From: Firmicutes bacterium UBA5454
GTDB lineage: Bacteria > Bacillota > Clostridia > Caldicoprobacterales > DTU083
Direction: 5' to 3'
DNA: 14,095 nt
NCBI GenBank assembly: GCA_002426555.1
Contig: DIQU01000069.1
Location: forward strand, 1-14,095
Part shown: piece by piece, positions 1-6,390 of the stretch
Layout: each line of letters opens with the position of its first letter
Numbering within the stretch: position 1 is the stretch's first letter
Program-made: the position numbers and the translations under genes
The notes under the pieces: model-generated
What the model saw: the letters and a program-made list of their open reading frames with translations, nothing else
Databases searched by the model: none
Told to the model about the DNA's origin: nothing

Positions 1-375
1 ATCCCATTCTTTTTGAGAATGCAGCAGCAGCATATGACTGCCCTGCATCAGTTCACGACGCAGCAAATTACCTACCCGCCATTCCGCCAGCTTGACGGGA
101 TTATTTCCATAGTGCTCATGCATGTCAATAAAAAAGGGTGTTAGAACAATTCTCTTTTTCTGACTTGCAGCATTTTTGTAAAAAGTGTATGAATCATATA
201 TCCCGGTGCAGTCAAATATATGTACCAAGTCAAAGTCTCCCAAATCAATATTACCCAAGGAACTAATGAATATATGTATACCCAGTTTCTCCAACAAGGC
301 CTTTAAATGAAGTACCTGCCATATAATCTTTGAAGAAACACCTTGCTTTTGTTTGACCTGAAATAGAAGCTTCAT
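1..375 (-). CDS. glycosyltransferase-like protein, N-terminal part (cut by window edge)
   Basis: This is an open frame of 125 codons that runs off the left edge without a stop. It starts at the ATG at 375, preceded by a strong GGGAGGAAG ribosome binding site about six bases upstream. The protein begins MKLLFQVKQKQGVSSK and then alternates hydrophobic strands with helices, as in the N-terminal Rossmann domain of GT-B (family 4-like) glycosyltransferases: a long helix, then LGIHIFISSLG, FDLVHIFDCTG, and KRIVLTPFFIDMHEHYG followed by a helix and SHMLLLHSQ. The pattern 'D-hydrophobic-VH' and then a '(I/V)VLTPFF' strand is typical of such sugar transferases. The catalytic C-terminal domain, where the nucleotide-sugar binding EX7E motif would lie, is outside the window, so the substrate cannot be judged. 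It is divergently arranged with the CAP-domain gene at 502. The family call is inference from the fold pattern. Confidence 0.6.
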   Translation of the reverse strand, partial: MKLLFQVKQKQGVSSKIIWQVLHLKALLEKLGIHIFISSLGNIDLGDFDLVHIFDCTGIYDSYTFYKNAASQKKRIVLTPFFIDMHEHYGNNPVKLAEWRVGNLLRRELMQGSHMLLLHSQKEWD

Positions 376-417
376 TTTTCTTCCTCCCGTTGGTAATAAT
401 TACATGGCCCTATTTGG

Positions 418-446
418 TTGACATAATAAGTTTCACATGTTACGAT
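418..446 (+). promoter_or_regulatory. sigma-A-type promoter of the CAP-domain gene
   Basis: A perfect -35 box TTGACA lies at 418-423 and a -10 box TACGAT at 441-446, separated by exactly 17 bp. Transcription would begin near 453 and give a leader of about 50 nt before the ATG at 502. This is the best housekeeping promoter match in the window by eye; no start site is known. Confidence 0.6.
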
Positions 447-501
447 TTTATTACATAAATATTAAAATGCACTGTGTGCAAAGAAAGCGAGGACAATTAT
501 A

Positions 502-1260
502 ATGAAAAAAGTCAGAAAGATTGTCATTTTAGCGGTGATTATGGCAGCAATACTTATGCCACTGCAAACTGCCATGGCTGCAGGCAATTACGTACAGTAC
601 AATGGATTCAAGGTATACTATGGCAATGATGCATGGAAGCAGACCCAAAACCGCGGCATTACCATCATATATAACTGGCTGAATAATTACTATAATAACT
701 ACAATCCATCACAACCTGTACCGTCATGGCCGACGCCTGCACCAAGTGCATCCCCAACTTCAGCTCCTACAGCGACACCAGCACCAACACCAACAGCTGC
801 TCCTACACCTGCACCCACACCTGCTCCAACAGCTGCACCTGCACCAACACCGGCTCCCACCCAGGAACCGCCAGCTTCAGGATATCAACTGAGCGCTTCT
901 GAGCAAAAAATGATAGATCTGGTGAATCAGGAACGTGCAAAAGCCGGAGTTGCTGCGTTAAAAGTAGATCTGGAACTGAGCCGTGTTGCTCGGATCAAGT
1001 CCCAGGATATGAAGGATAATAATTACTTCTCTCATACCTCTCCTACCTATGGCAGCCCCTTTGAGATGATGAAAAACTTTGGAATCAGCTATCGCTCGGC
1101 AGGTGAAAACATTGCAAAGCATGGCAGTGTGGAAAGCGCTCACGCCGGTCTGATGAATTCCGATGGTCATAGAAAAAACATTCTAAACCCAAGCTTTACT
1201 CATATCGGTATTGGTATCGTTGACAATAGATACTTCACTCAGATGTTTATTGGAAGATAA
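502..1260 (+). CDS. secreted CAP/SCP-domain protein (YkwD-like) with Pro/Thr/Ala linker
   Basis: This is a 252-residue exported protein. Residues 1-27 form a signal peptide: MKKVRK, then a hydrophobic core, with an AMA-A cleavage site near residue 26. Residues 28-69 are a short aromatic, Asn/Tyr-rich segment. Residues 70-126 are a low-complexity linker of alternating Pro, Thr and Ala, as expected for a spacer on the cell surface. Residues 130-252 are a CAP (cysteine-rich secretory/antigen 5/PR-1) domain of the bacterial YkwD type. The characteristic residues are visible: H178 in SHTSP, E202 in AGENIA and H223 in DGHRKNIL. In the family these line the central cavity and can bind a metal. Bacterial CAP proteins are often envelope or spore associated, but their biochemical activity is poorly defined. 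The start has a GCGAGGA site and a good promoter upstream, and a terminator follows, so it is probably monocistronic. There is no LPXTG or other wall-sorting motif. Confidence 0.9.
   Translation: MKKVRKIVILAVIMAAILMPLQTAMAAGNYVQYNGFKVYYGNDAWKQTQNRGITIIYNWLNNYYNNYNPSQPVPSWPTPAPSASPTSAPTATPAPTPTAAPTPAPTPAPTAAPAPTPAPTQEPPASGYQLSASEQKMIDLVNQERAKAGVAALKVDLELSRVARIKSQDMKDNNYFSHTSPTYGSPFEMMKNFGISYRSAGENIAKHGSVESAHAGLMNSDGHRKNILNPSFTHIGIGIVDNRYFTQMFIGR
709..879 (+). repeat. low-complexity Pro/Thr/Ala-coding repeat inside the CAP gene
   Basis: About 57 codons encode a linker built of short units such as PAPT, PTPA and TAAP. At DNA level it is a run of near-identical CCA/ACA/GCA and CCT/GCT codons, a structure prone to slippage. 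It separates the N-terminal segment from the CAP domain. Confidence 0.8.
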
Positions 1261-1322
1261 AATTCCGTTGCGGATAGTAAAAATGTATTCTAAAAGTATA
1301 TAAATATAAAAACCGTAAATAT

Positions 1323-1349
1323 GAAAGCCGGTCGAACCGGCTTTCTTTT
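1323..1349 (+). terminator. intrinsic terminator after the CAP-domain gene
   Basis: A perfect 10-bp stem (GAAAGCCGGT, loop CGA, ACCGGCTTTC) at 1323-1345 is followed by TTTTA. It lies 63 bases after the CAP stop. It also sits downstream of the convergent gene that ends at 1397, but the opposite strand has a poorer T-run, so any bidirectional function would be weaker. Confidence 0.85.
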
Positions 1350-1396
1350 ATTGTCCCATTTTATCTGCTTTTAGACATTTGTTGCGGTGTTCCCCC

Positions 1397-2026
1397 TTAA
1401 GGCGGTCCTATCATATCTTCCAGTTGCGGCGGAAAGAAGGGAGGTACAGGTCGAGTCTCAAAATCAACACATACATCCTCCGGTAAGAATTCTTCACACT
1501 CACGAGGCGTTGGACAGTATCCAAAGGATTGAACCAGCAATTGAACAAATCCTACTACCTTAACAACGATGAAAACACCAATGGATAGAATTATTTGGTT
1601 TCTAACGATTTGGGTGCTTAAGGTTTCAGTTCTGGTTTCAATGACAATACGGAAGGAAAACTCCGAAGGTGCTTGAGGCAGGAAGACCCGAATATCCTTT
1701 GCAAATTCAACATAATCGTTTATTGTAACAGGCTCTCTCTTTTCCGTATCAAAAGCTGTTACCACAAAGGGCACGCGAAAAACAAATCGAATACGAGCAA
1801 AATTAGGCTCCAGCGGAGTTATGTCCAAGGTGCCGTCTACAATAAAGCCAGCTCCGTATACCACATTTACATCAGTAAATGCTCCTTTGCAGGGAAGATC
1901 GATTACCTTTGAAGGTACACATTCTCTTTGGAAACAGGAATCAAAAACTTTATCTGTCAGGATGCATTCAGGTCGCAGACATGGTTTGTTTCCAAATTCT
2001 TCAAGCAGGTCCTTGTCAAAATCCAT
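1397..2026 (-). CDS. conserved-looking Cys-containing hypothetical protein, possibly spore-coat related
   Basis: The protein has 209 residues from the ATG at 2026, chosen because AAGGGGGT lies six to seven bases upstream. A start further upstream (2107) would be in frame but has no ribosome binding site and would run into the divergent neighbour's 5' region. Six cysteines near the N-terminus and many near the C-terminal third are notable: C16, C21, C31 and C36 fall in two CX4C pairs around DKVFDSC, and C46 follows. The middle (about residues 70-150) is rich in beta-strands with alternating hydrophobic residues. A hydrophobic stretch (about 150-175, ILSIGVFIVVKVVGFVQLL) follows and could be a membrane contact or a buried strand. 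The C-terminus is Pro-rich. The 'KVFDSC-Q-EC' opening resembles hypothetical proteins of spore-forming Clostridia, but this is from memory and not a database hit. No enzyme motif is visible. Confidence 0.7.
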   Translation of the reverse strand: MDFDKDLLEEFGNKPCLRPECILTDKVFDSCFQRECVPSKVIDLPCKGAFTDVNVVYGAGFIVDGTLDITPLEPNFARIRFVFRVPFVVTAFDTEKREPVTINDYVEFAKDIRVFLPQAPSEFSFRIVIETRTETLSTQIVRNQIILSIGVFIVVKVVGFVQLLVQSFGYCPTPRECEEFLPEDVCVDFETRPVPPFFPPQLEDMIGPP

Positions 2027-2203
2027 TATTTTACCCCCTTTTAATGTATCATTATGGATTGATTGCCGATAATCTATTACAATTCCATAATATGAGCCGC
2101 AACACAAATGGTGTCATATAATCTGTTCAAGGACTATATATTATTATTAGATGCCTTTATTTACTATCATACTTCAGGCAACTGCAACATAGGCGGTGTG
2201 TTT

Positions 2204-3709
2204 ATGGCAATTTATAATGGTACTCATCATGTAATTCAATTTAAAAGTGGTGAAATCTGGGATTTTTATGCCAAGCAAAACGTGGGCATCTCCTATCGCC
2301 GCCTTGACAAAAATGGTATTTGGGAGAAGCCCTCAGTTTTGGTTTCCAATACACAAGAAGACTTTTCGGTAAAGATAGATAATATGGATCACCTTCATTT
2401 GATTTGCTGCTCCGTAAATGGTGAGTTATTATACTTTTTATATAATGGCATGAACTGGAACAAGCAGACTTTGTCACGCTGCGACCCTGTCAGATATACC
2501 ATTCGTTACCCTATGGTAATTCTCATAAAAAACAAAATCCACATTCTATTTGCCAGGGGAGCCGCCTTCAGTACAGGATACTGGTCCTTATATCACTACT
2601 ATTGGGATGATATTGTCTGGCACTCCAAAGAGATTACCCGCCTTACGGCAGGATATCGCTTGAGCCCTTTCTACGCAGATTTGTCGGAAAAATATATTCA
2701 CCTGGTTTACCGGGGCCTGGCAACCCATCAATATGAAATCTTTTATTGCAGATATCACTTGGAACATGGCATTTGGAGTACTCCGGAAAATGTAACACGG
2801 GGAACAGCAGACTGCAACATGCCTTCCCTGCTTATCAGGGATGATTTGCTCCACCTGACATGGGTTACCCTGTCCAAAACCAATCTGATTGTGAAATACA
2901 AAAACAAGTCTGTTCGCGGTCTCGGCAGAGTGGAATGGAGTCATCCGCTGCAACTGAACAGCGAGGGAAGCAATGCTTCATTTCCCCGTCTCATATGGGT
3001 TGAAGGAAAGCTCTGGTGCATATGGTATCAATCGGACAATTTAATTGGGTGCAGTTCCGAAAAAGGAGAAAATTGGAGTTCACCCATAAATATTGCCGGA
3101 TTTGAAAAAACCAGTTTTCATAATATTCATTACTCAAGTAATCAGATAAGGGAAAAGCAGCTATTACAAGTGCAATGGATATTGGGAAATGTGGAAGAAA
3201 GCTTGTCCATTCCTGTTGCAGGCTCTTTAATGACTCTACCTGAATACCGTCCTGCTCCCCCGACAGCAGGCTGGGAAACAAACAGCTCCGTGGAATCCGA
3301 AAGGAACAGAGAAACCATTAAGGAATCTGTCACAGAAACTGCAGGAGAAATCACAGGAGAACAGATTGGAATAGAATGTATAAAGAAAACAGTTACAAGC
3401 CCCGAAAAAGTCAAGGAAGAATTTTCAAGGAGAAGAACGGCTTATGATGGAAGTCCTTCTCTCGAAACTATGCTGTTCACAGAGTTCGATCGTCAAGAAG
3501 AATTTCATTATTCCGTGATTACAAAACTGGAAGAGCAATCCAAGCTTGATGATTCTGCTTCAAAGGATATTCGACAAGCCCTGGCTCTTGTGAAACAAAA
3601 TAATGAAATGCTCCAGGTCTTAAAAAAGGACGTGGAGCAAATAAAACAAGATATTCAGCAGCTTAAGTCCAAGGGATGGTTTCAGCGCTTGTTCAATAAA
3701 GAGTTCTAG
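2204..3709 (+). CDS. six-repeat beta-propeller-like protein with C-terminal coiled coil
   Basis: The protein has 501 residues from the ATG at 2204, preceded by AGGCGGTG about seven bases upstream. The frame stays open to an ATG at 2108, but that start has no ribosome binding site and is less likely. Residues 10-345 contain six regularly spaced strands of the form (I/L)H-L-hydrophobic-aromatic: HLHLICC near 64, KIHILFA near 111, YIHLVYR near 164, LLHLTWV near 215, KLWCIWY near 269 and LLQVQWI near 320. The spacing is about 50 residues and W-containing segments such as GIWSTPENV lie between them. This is the signature of a sialidase/BNR-like six-bladed propeller. The acidic, Glu/Thr-rich linker (about 350-430) leads to a coiled coil at about 432-490 and a short amphipathic end GWFQRLFNKEF. 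No signal peptide is seen, so it is probably cytoplasmic, or on the spore surface. No sialidase catalytic residues or Asp-box motifs are clear, so a binding or scaffold role is more likely than hydrolysis. It is divergent from 1397-2026. Confidence 0.75.
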   Translation: MAIYNGTHHVIQFKSGEIWDFYAKQNVGISYRRLDKNGIWEKPSVLVSNTQEDFSVKIDNMDHLHLICCSVNGELLYFLYNGMNWNKQTLSRCDPVRYTIRYPMVILIKNKIHILFARGAAFSTGYWSLYHYYWDDIVWHSKEITRLTAGYRLSPFYADLSEKYIHLVYRGLATHQYEIFYCRYHLEHGIWSTPENVTRGTADCNMPSLLIRDDLLHLTWVTLSKTNLIVKYKNKSVRGLGRVEWSHPLQLNSEGSNASFPRLIWVEGKLWCIWYQSDNLIGCSSEKGENWSSPINIAGFEKTSFHNIHYSSNQIREKQLLQVQWILGNVEESLSIPVAGSLMTLPEYRPAPPTAGWETNSSVESERNRETIKESVTETAGEITGEQIGIECIKKTVTSPEKVKEEFSRRRTAYDGSPSLETMLFTEFDRQEEFHYSVITKLEEQSKLDDSASKDIRQALALVKQNNEMLQVLKKDVEQIKQDIQQLKSKGWFQRLFNKEF

Positions 3710-3794
3710 TACCTTGTAACATCTTATACTTTTATAAAATCTTTCAATGACCTCCTGAGCAATTGGGCCGGATCTTTCCTGTCCAGATTCCTCG

Positions 3795-3838
3795 TAAACT
3801 CGGAATGACAGGATTTTAAACTCGGAATAACAGGATTT
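3795..3838. repeat. 22-bp tandem duplication
   Basis: Two abutting 22-bp units, 3795-3816 and 3817-3838, each begin TAAACTCGGAAT and end CAGGATTT. They differ at a single base (G in the first unit, A in the second). The duplication lies in non-coding DNA and looks recent. Confidence 0.85.
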
Positions 3839-3854
3839 AAGTGTTACAGCATAC
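3828..3854 (+). repeat. partial direct copy of the desulfurase upstream sequence
   Basis: The sequence TAACAGGATT, five intervening bases, then GTTACAGCATAC, matches 4228-4249 (TAACAGGATT directly followed by GTTACAGTATAC), apart from the five-base insertion and one substitution. The two copies flank the DUF3343 gene in the same orientation. Confidence 0.55.
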
Positions 3855-3901
3855 TGGCAAGATGCGACGGAAAGAAAATTATATGGCCCGGACTGAAGCT
3901 G

Positions 3902-4174
3902 TTAAATTGGAATACGGGTCACTCGTGTATCAGCCCCTGTTCTTACAACATGATAACAGCCTATTATCGGACTGTTGAATTGCCTGTATATATTCAAAAC
4001 TCTACTTGCAAGATAAGGAGAAAACCGAAGAGACAGTCCGCAACCCAGAGCAACCTCCCTGGGTGTAGACATCATCTGCGTTGAAATGCCTCGCTCCCTC
4101 AAAATTTGGCTGAAATGAAAGGCATGTTGCCTGGAACGGAACGAGAGTATGTCGAAGCTCTCCTGAAAGGCCAT
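3902..4174 (-). CDS. DUF3343 family protein, putative Se/S carrier
   Basis: The protein has 90 residues. I choose the ATG at 4174 because AAGGAG lies eight bases upstream. A GTG nine bases further upstream is in frame but overlaps that AAGGAG. The protein reads as one small alpha/beta domain: ESFDILSFRSRQHAFHFSQILRERGI, then the signature (S)TPREVALGCGLSLRFS around residues 36-52. The Pro-Arg pair and the Gly-Cys-Gly-Leu-Ser turn with C45 are typical of the DUF3343 family, which has been described as a putative selenium/sulfur carrier. The rest (53-90) is an ordinary C-terminal tail with a second Cys (C73). It is divergent from a cysteine desulfurase, the enzyme class that would supply persulfide or selenide to such a carrier. 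The family call is a recognition of motifs and the role is inference. It is easily missed because it is short and on the opposite strand from its partner. Confidence 0.8.
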   Translation of the reverse strand: MAFQESFDILSFRSRQHAFHFSQILRERGISTQMMSTPREVALGCGLSLRFSPYLASRVLNIYRQFNSPIIGCYHVVRTGADTRVTRIPI

Positions 4175-4225
4175 CTGCCTCACTCCTTAGATTCTATTGG
4201 GTTTACTTTATTAATATATTAGTCT

Positions 4226-4243
4226 TGTAACAGGATTGTTACA
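4226..4243. promoter_or_regulatory. 18-bp palindrome between DUF3343 and cysteine desulfurase genes
   Basis: The arms TGTAACA and TGTTACA are exact reverse complements, separated by GGAT. The element overlaps a -35-like TTGTAA and lies between two divergent starts (4174 and 4265), as expected for an operator that could control both genes. A -10-like TACAAT follows at 4247-4252. Confidence 0.5.
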
Positions 4244-4264
4244 GTATACAATAGGGGGATTCAA

Positions 4265-5404
4265 ATGATATACATGGATAATGCTGCTACAAGCTGGCCA
4301 AAGCCTCCAGGAGTAATACGGGCAGTTACCAATTGTATGGAGAAATATGGAGCCAATCCAGGTCGTTCAGGACACAAAATGGCCATAGAAGCCGGTCAAA
4401 TTCTTCTCTATACACGAGAAATGCTGTGTGAATTATTTCATTTAAAGGATCCATTTCAGATTGTTTTTACAAGTAATGCTACCGACAGCTTGAATCTTGC
4501 AATACAGGGTAGCGTCTCACCCGGAGATCATGTCATTTTTACTTCCATGGAACACAATGCCGTGGTTCGACCTTTAAAGGAAATGGAAAAACAGGGTTTG
4601 AAGCTGACTATCACAGCCTGCGCTCCAGATGGCACTATCGACCCGGACGATATTTCCAAGGCGATCCAGCCTGATACCCGCCTGATTGTCACTACCCACG
4701 CCTCCAATGTTACTGGGACAATACTTCCCATTGATTCCATAGGAAAAATTGCTAGAAGCCATGGTATTCCCTATCTGGTCGATGCTGCCCAAACAGCCGG
4801 AGTTCTTCCCATTGATCTGTCCAAGCTTCCTGTAGACATGATGGCTTTCCCAGGTCATAAGGGTCTGCTGGGACCGCAGGGTACAGGAGGGCTTTACATA
4901 CATCCCGATATTCAGCTGCGCTCAATTCGTCAGGGCGGAACAGGAAGTCAATCGGAAAGCCTGTACCAACCGGAAATGCTGCCAGACAAATTCGAATCCG
5001 GCACCTTGAATACACCAGGAATTGCTGGTCTGGGAGCTGGTATAAAGAAAATTTTAGGAGAAGGTCAATTAAGAATGCTTTCCCATGAAAGAAGACTTGG
5101 TAAACTGTTCCTGGAAGCTCTTTCCCATATAAAGGGAATTGAAGTCTATGGTCCCCGTGACATTTTCAGGCAAACAGGAATTGTTTCTGTAAATTTGGGA
5201 AAAAAAGATTCCTCGGAAATAGCAAATCTACTTGATGAGCGATACAATATTGCTGTCCGCGGCGGGCTTCACTGTGCTCCGCTGGCGCACAAAACCATAG
5301 GCAGCTTTCATCAGGGAGCTGTCCGTTTCAGCTACGGTGCCTTTAATCAGCTGGATGAAGTGAAAAGCTGTATTAAAGCCCTGGAGGAACTCAAGCGTTT
5401 ATAG
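4265..5404 (+). CDS. cysteine desulfurase family protein (class V aminotransferase, NifS/SufS-like)
   Basis: This is a 379-residue fold-type I PLP enzyme that would remove sulfur (or selenium) from cysteine (or selenocysteine), leaving alanine and an enzyme-bound persulfide. It starts at an ATG with GGGGG just upstream. Visible landmarks are MIYMDNAATSWPKP at the N-terminus, the PLP-stacking H97 in MEHNAV, D173 and Q176 in VDAAQTAG, and the Schiff-base lysine K199 in FPGHKGLLGPQGTGG. The catalytic C337 lies in VRGGLHCAPLAHKTIG. The GLHCAPLAHK form of the cysteine loop marks the subfamily typical of anaerobic Firmicutes (TIGR01977-like, often near selenium and molybdenum-enzyme genes). The length is normal and all key residues are present. 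It is divergent from the DUF3343 gene. Its stop codon overlaps by six bases the end of the convergent kinase-like gene, so there is no room for a terminator between them. Confidence 0.92.
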   Translation: MIYMDNAATSWPKPPGVIRAVTNCMEKYGANPGRSGHKMAIEAGQILLYTREMLCELFHLKDPFQIVFTSNATDSLNLAIQGSVSPGDHVIFTSMEHNAVVRPLKEMEKQGLKLTITACAPDGTIDPDDISKAIQPDTRLIVTTHASNVTGTILPIDSIGKIARSHGIPYLVDAAQTAGVLPIDLSKLPVDMMAFPGHKGLLGPQGTGGLYIHPDIQLRSIRQGGTGSQSESLYQPEMLPDKFESGTLNTPGIAGLGAGIKKILGEGQLRMLSHERRLGKLFLEALSHIKGIEVYGPRDIFRQTGIVSVNLGKKDSSEIANLLDERYNIAVRGGLHCAPLAHKTIGSFHQGAVRFSYGAFNQLDEVKSCIKALEELKRL

Positions 5405-6292
5405 GCAGGCTGCAGCTGTCTCACCGGCCATTCTACAGGATGATTCCATAGAACAGCCTTGAGCCGCTGCTATAGCCAAAGCTGCCATGAATAGATCATC
5501 GGCACAAGGAAAATGAATTTCTTTTCGATTCAGCGCCCATGGAAAATGAATCCAGTCGCTGGGACTGCGAAAAAATATAACTCCATTGGCTGGAATGGGT
5601 ATAAGCCAGCTTACTATGCATGCCCGGCATTCGGTAACAGTATACAGCAGCTTCATCGCCGTCTCCAAATCATCTATTCCCAAAATCTCCTTGCCATAAA
5701 GAGTTTCCATGGCTTGAAAACTGAGCTTTAGTACATCTGCCCCCTTGTATTTGGAAAAGTCCGACCCATTGGAATCAACTATAACCGGGATATTTTTTGA
5801 CTGACAGATTTCAATAACCGCTATAACAAGTTCTCTTGTTACCACACCTTTTCCGTAATCCAAAATGCTTACCAGCTTGACATCCTCAAGTAATACAGCC
5901 ATCACCTTCAGAATATCGTGGAATATTCCCATTGGAATATCTCCAAGCTGCTCCCTGTCCAAACGAACCATCAATTGCCCTCGAATACTGATTTGCTTCT
6001 TTACTGTAGTAGGTCTGGTTGAATCCACACCTAATACAGCGGGTATATCTTTTTGATTTAACAGTCTTCGAAGGATATCTCCATTCTCATCCTTTCCCAC
6101 CACACCTGCCAGCGTAACCTGTCCGCCCATGTTCTTGATATTGGCTGCTATACCGGCTGCGCTGCCGAGAAAGCAGCTGATTTCTGTTTCCTGATATAAA
6201 GGCCGGGGCATTCCAATGATATATTGATCGAGCATGATATCTCCAATAAGCAATATCTTTCTTGCAGATTCACGGTTATTCCAATGAACCAC
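5399..6292 (-). CDS. divergent PfkB/RfaE-like sugar kinase homologue, possibly inactive
   Basis: The protein has 297 residues. It starts at a GTG with AAGGAGG seven bases upstream. The N-terminus (KILLIGDIMLDQYIIG, about residues 12-27, then FLGSAAGIAANIKNMGGQVTLAGVVGKDENG) and the middle (ILDYGKGVVT at about 143-152 and PVIVDSNGSDFSKYKGADVLKLS at about 169-191) follow the ribokinase/PfkB fold. They are closest by eye to the heptose-7-phosphate kinase (RfaE/HldE) branch. Important motifs are altered: the usual GGAAN is GSAAG; the P and K of the VDPK loop are S and N; the ATP-loop 'TxGExG' region reads SWLIPIPANG; and the catalytic 'DxxGAGDxF' reads HFPCADDLF (about 261-268), keeping D266 but losing the glycines of the anion hole. 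The C-terminus is somewhat short. It could be a pseudokinase, a binding protein or a kinase with altered chemistry. There is no sign of a frameshift or internal stop. Confidence 0.75.
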   Translation of the reverse strand: MVHWNNRESARKILLIGDIMLDQYIIGMPRPLYQETEISCFLGSAAGIAANIKNMGGQVTLAGVVGKDENGDILRRLLNQKDIPAVLGVDSTRPTTVKKQISIRGQLMVRLDREQLGDIPMGIFHDILKVMAVLLEDVKLVSILDYGKGVVTRELVIAVIEICQSKNIPVIVDSNGSDFSKYKGADVLKLSFQAMETLYGKEILGIDDLETAMKLLYTVTECRACIVSWLIPIPANGVIFFRSPSDWIHFPWALNRKEIHFPCADDLFMAALAIAAAQGCSMESSCRMAGETAAACL

Positions 6293-6353
6293 AAAAGCCC
6301 CTCCTTAAAATATTATACATAACAATATATTCGTTTTTAATGTATTTGGTGAT

Positions 6354-6383
6354 GAAAAGAAAAAACGGGAGGTTCTCCTCCCG
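6354..6383 (-). terminator. intrinsic terminator after the S8 protease gene
   Basis: On the minus strand CGGGAGG, loop AGAA, CCTCCCG (positions 6383 to 6366) is followed directly by TTTTTTCTTTTC. It begins eight bases past the protease stop, so the kinase-like gene downstream has its own promoter or depends on read-through. Confidence 0.9.
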
Positions 6384-6390
6384 AATTGTG

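Larger units (their letters stand above)
3710..3901. other. convergent gene-free stretch between propeller gene and DUF3343 gene
   Basis: No open frame with a ribosome binding site and no clear terminator hairpin was found for either flanking gene. The stretch holds a 22-bp tandem duplication and a partial copy of the sequence found upstream of the desulfurase gene (see the repeat entries). Confidence 0.6.

Noticed and set aside
2027..2107. Extended N-terminus (27 codons) of the Cys-containing gene
   Set aside because: The start at 2026 has AAGGGGGT upstream, while the start at 2107 does not.
2108..2203. Extended N-terminus (32 codons) of the propeller gene
   Set aside because: The upstream ATG has no ribosome binding site, while the ATG at 2204 has AGGCGGTG at proper distance.
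4225..4252. TTGTAA-N16-TACAAT as the promoter for the cysteine desulfurase
   Set aside because: The -10 box ends one base before the GGGGG ribosome binding site, so the transcript would begin within or after the site. It may be a promoter for another purpose or a chance match, so only the palindrome is listed.
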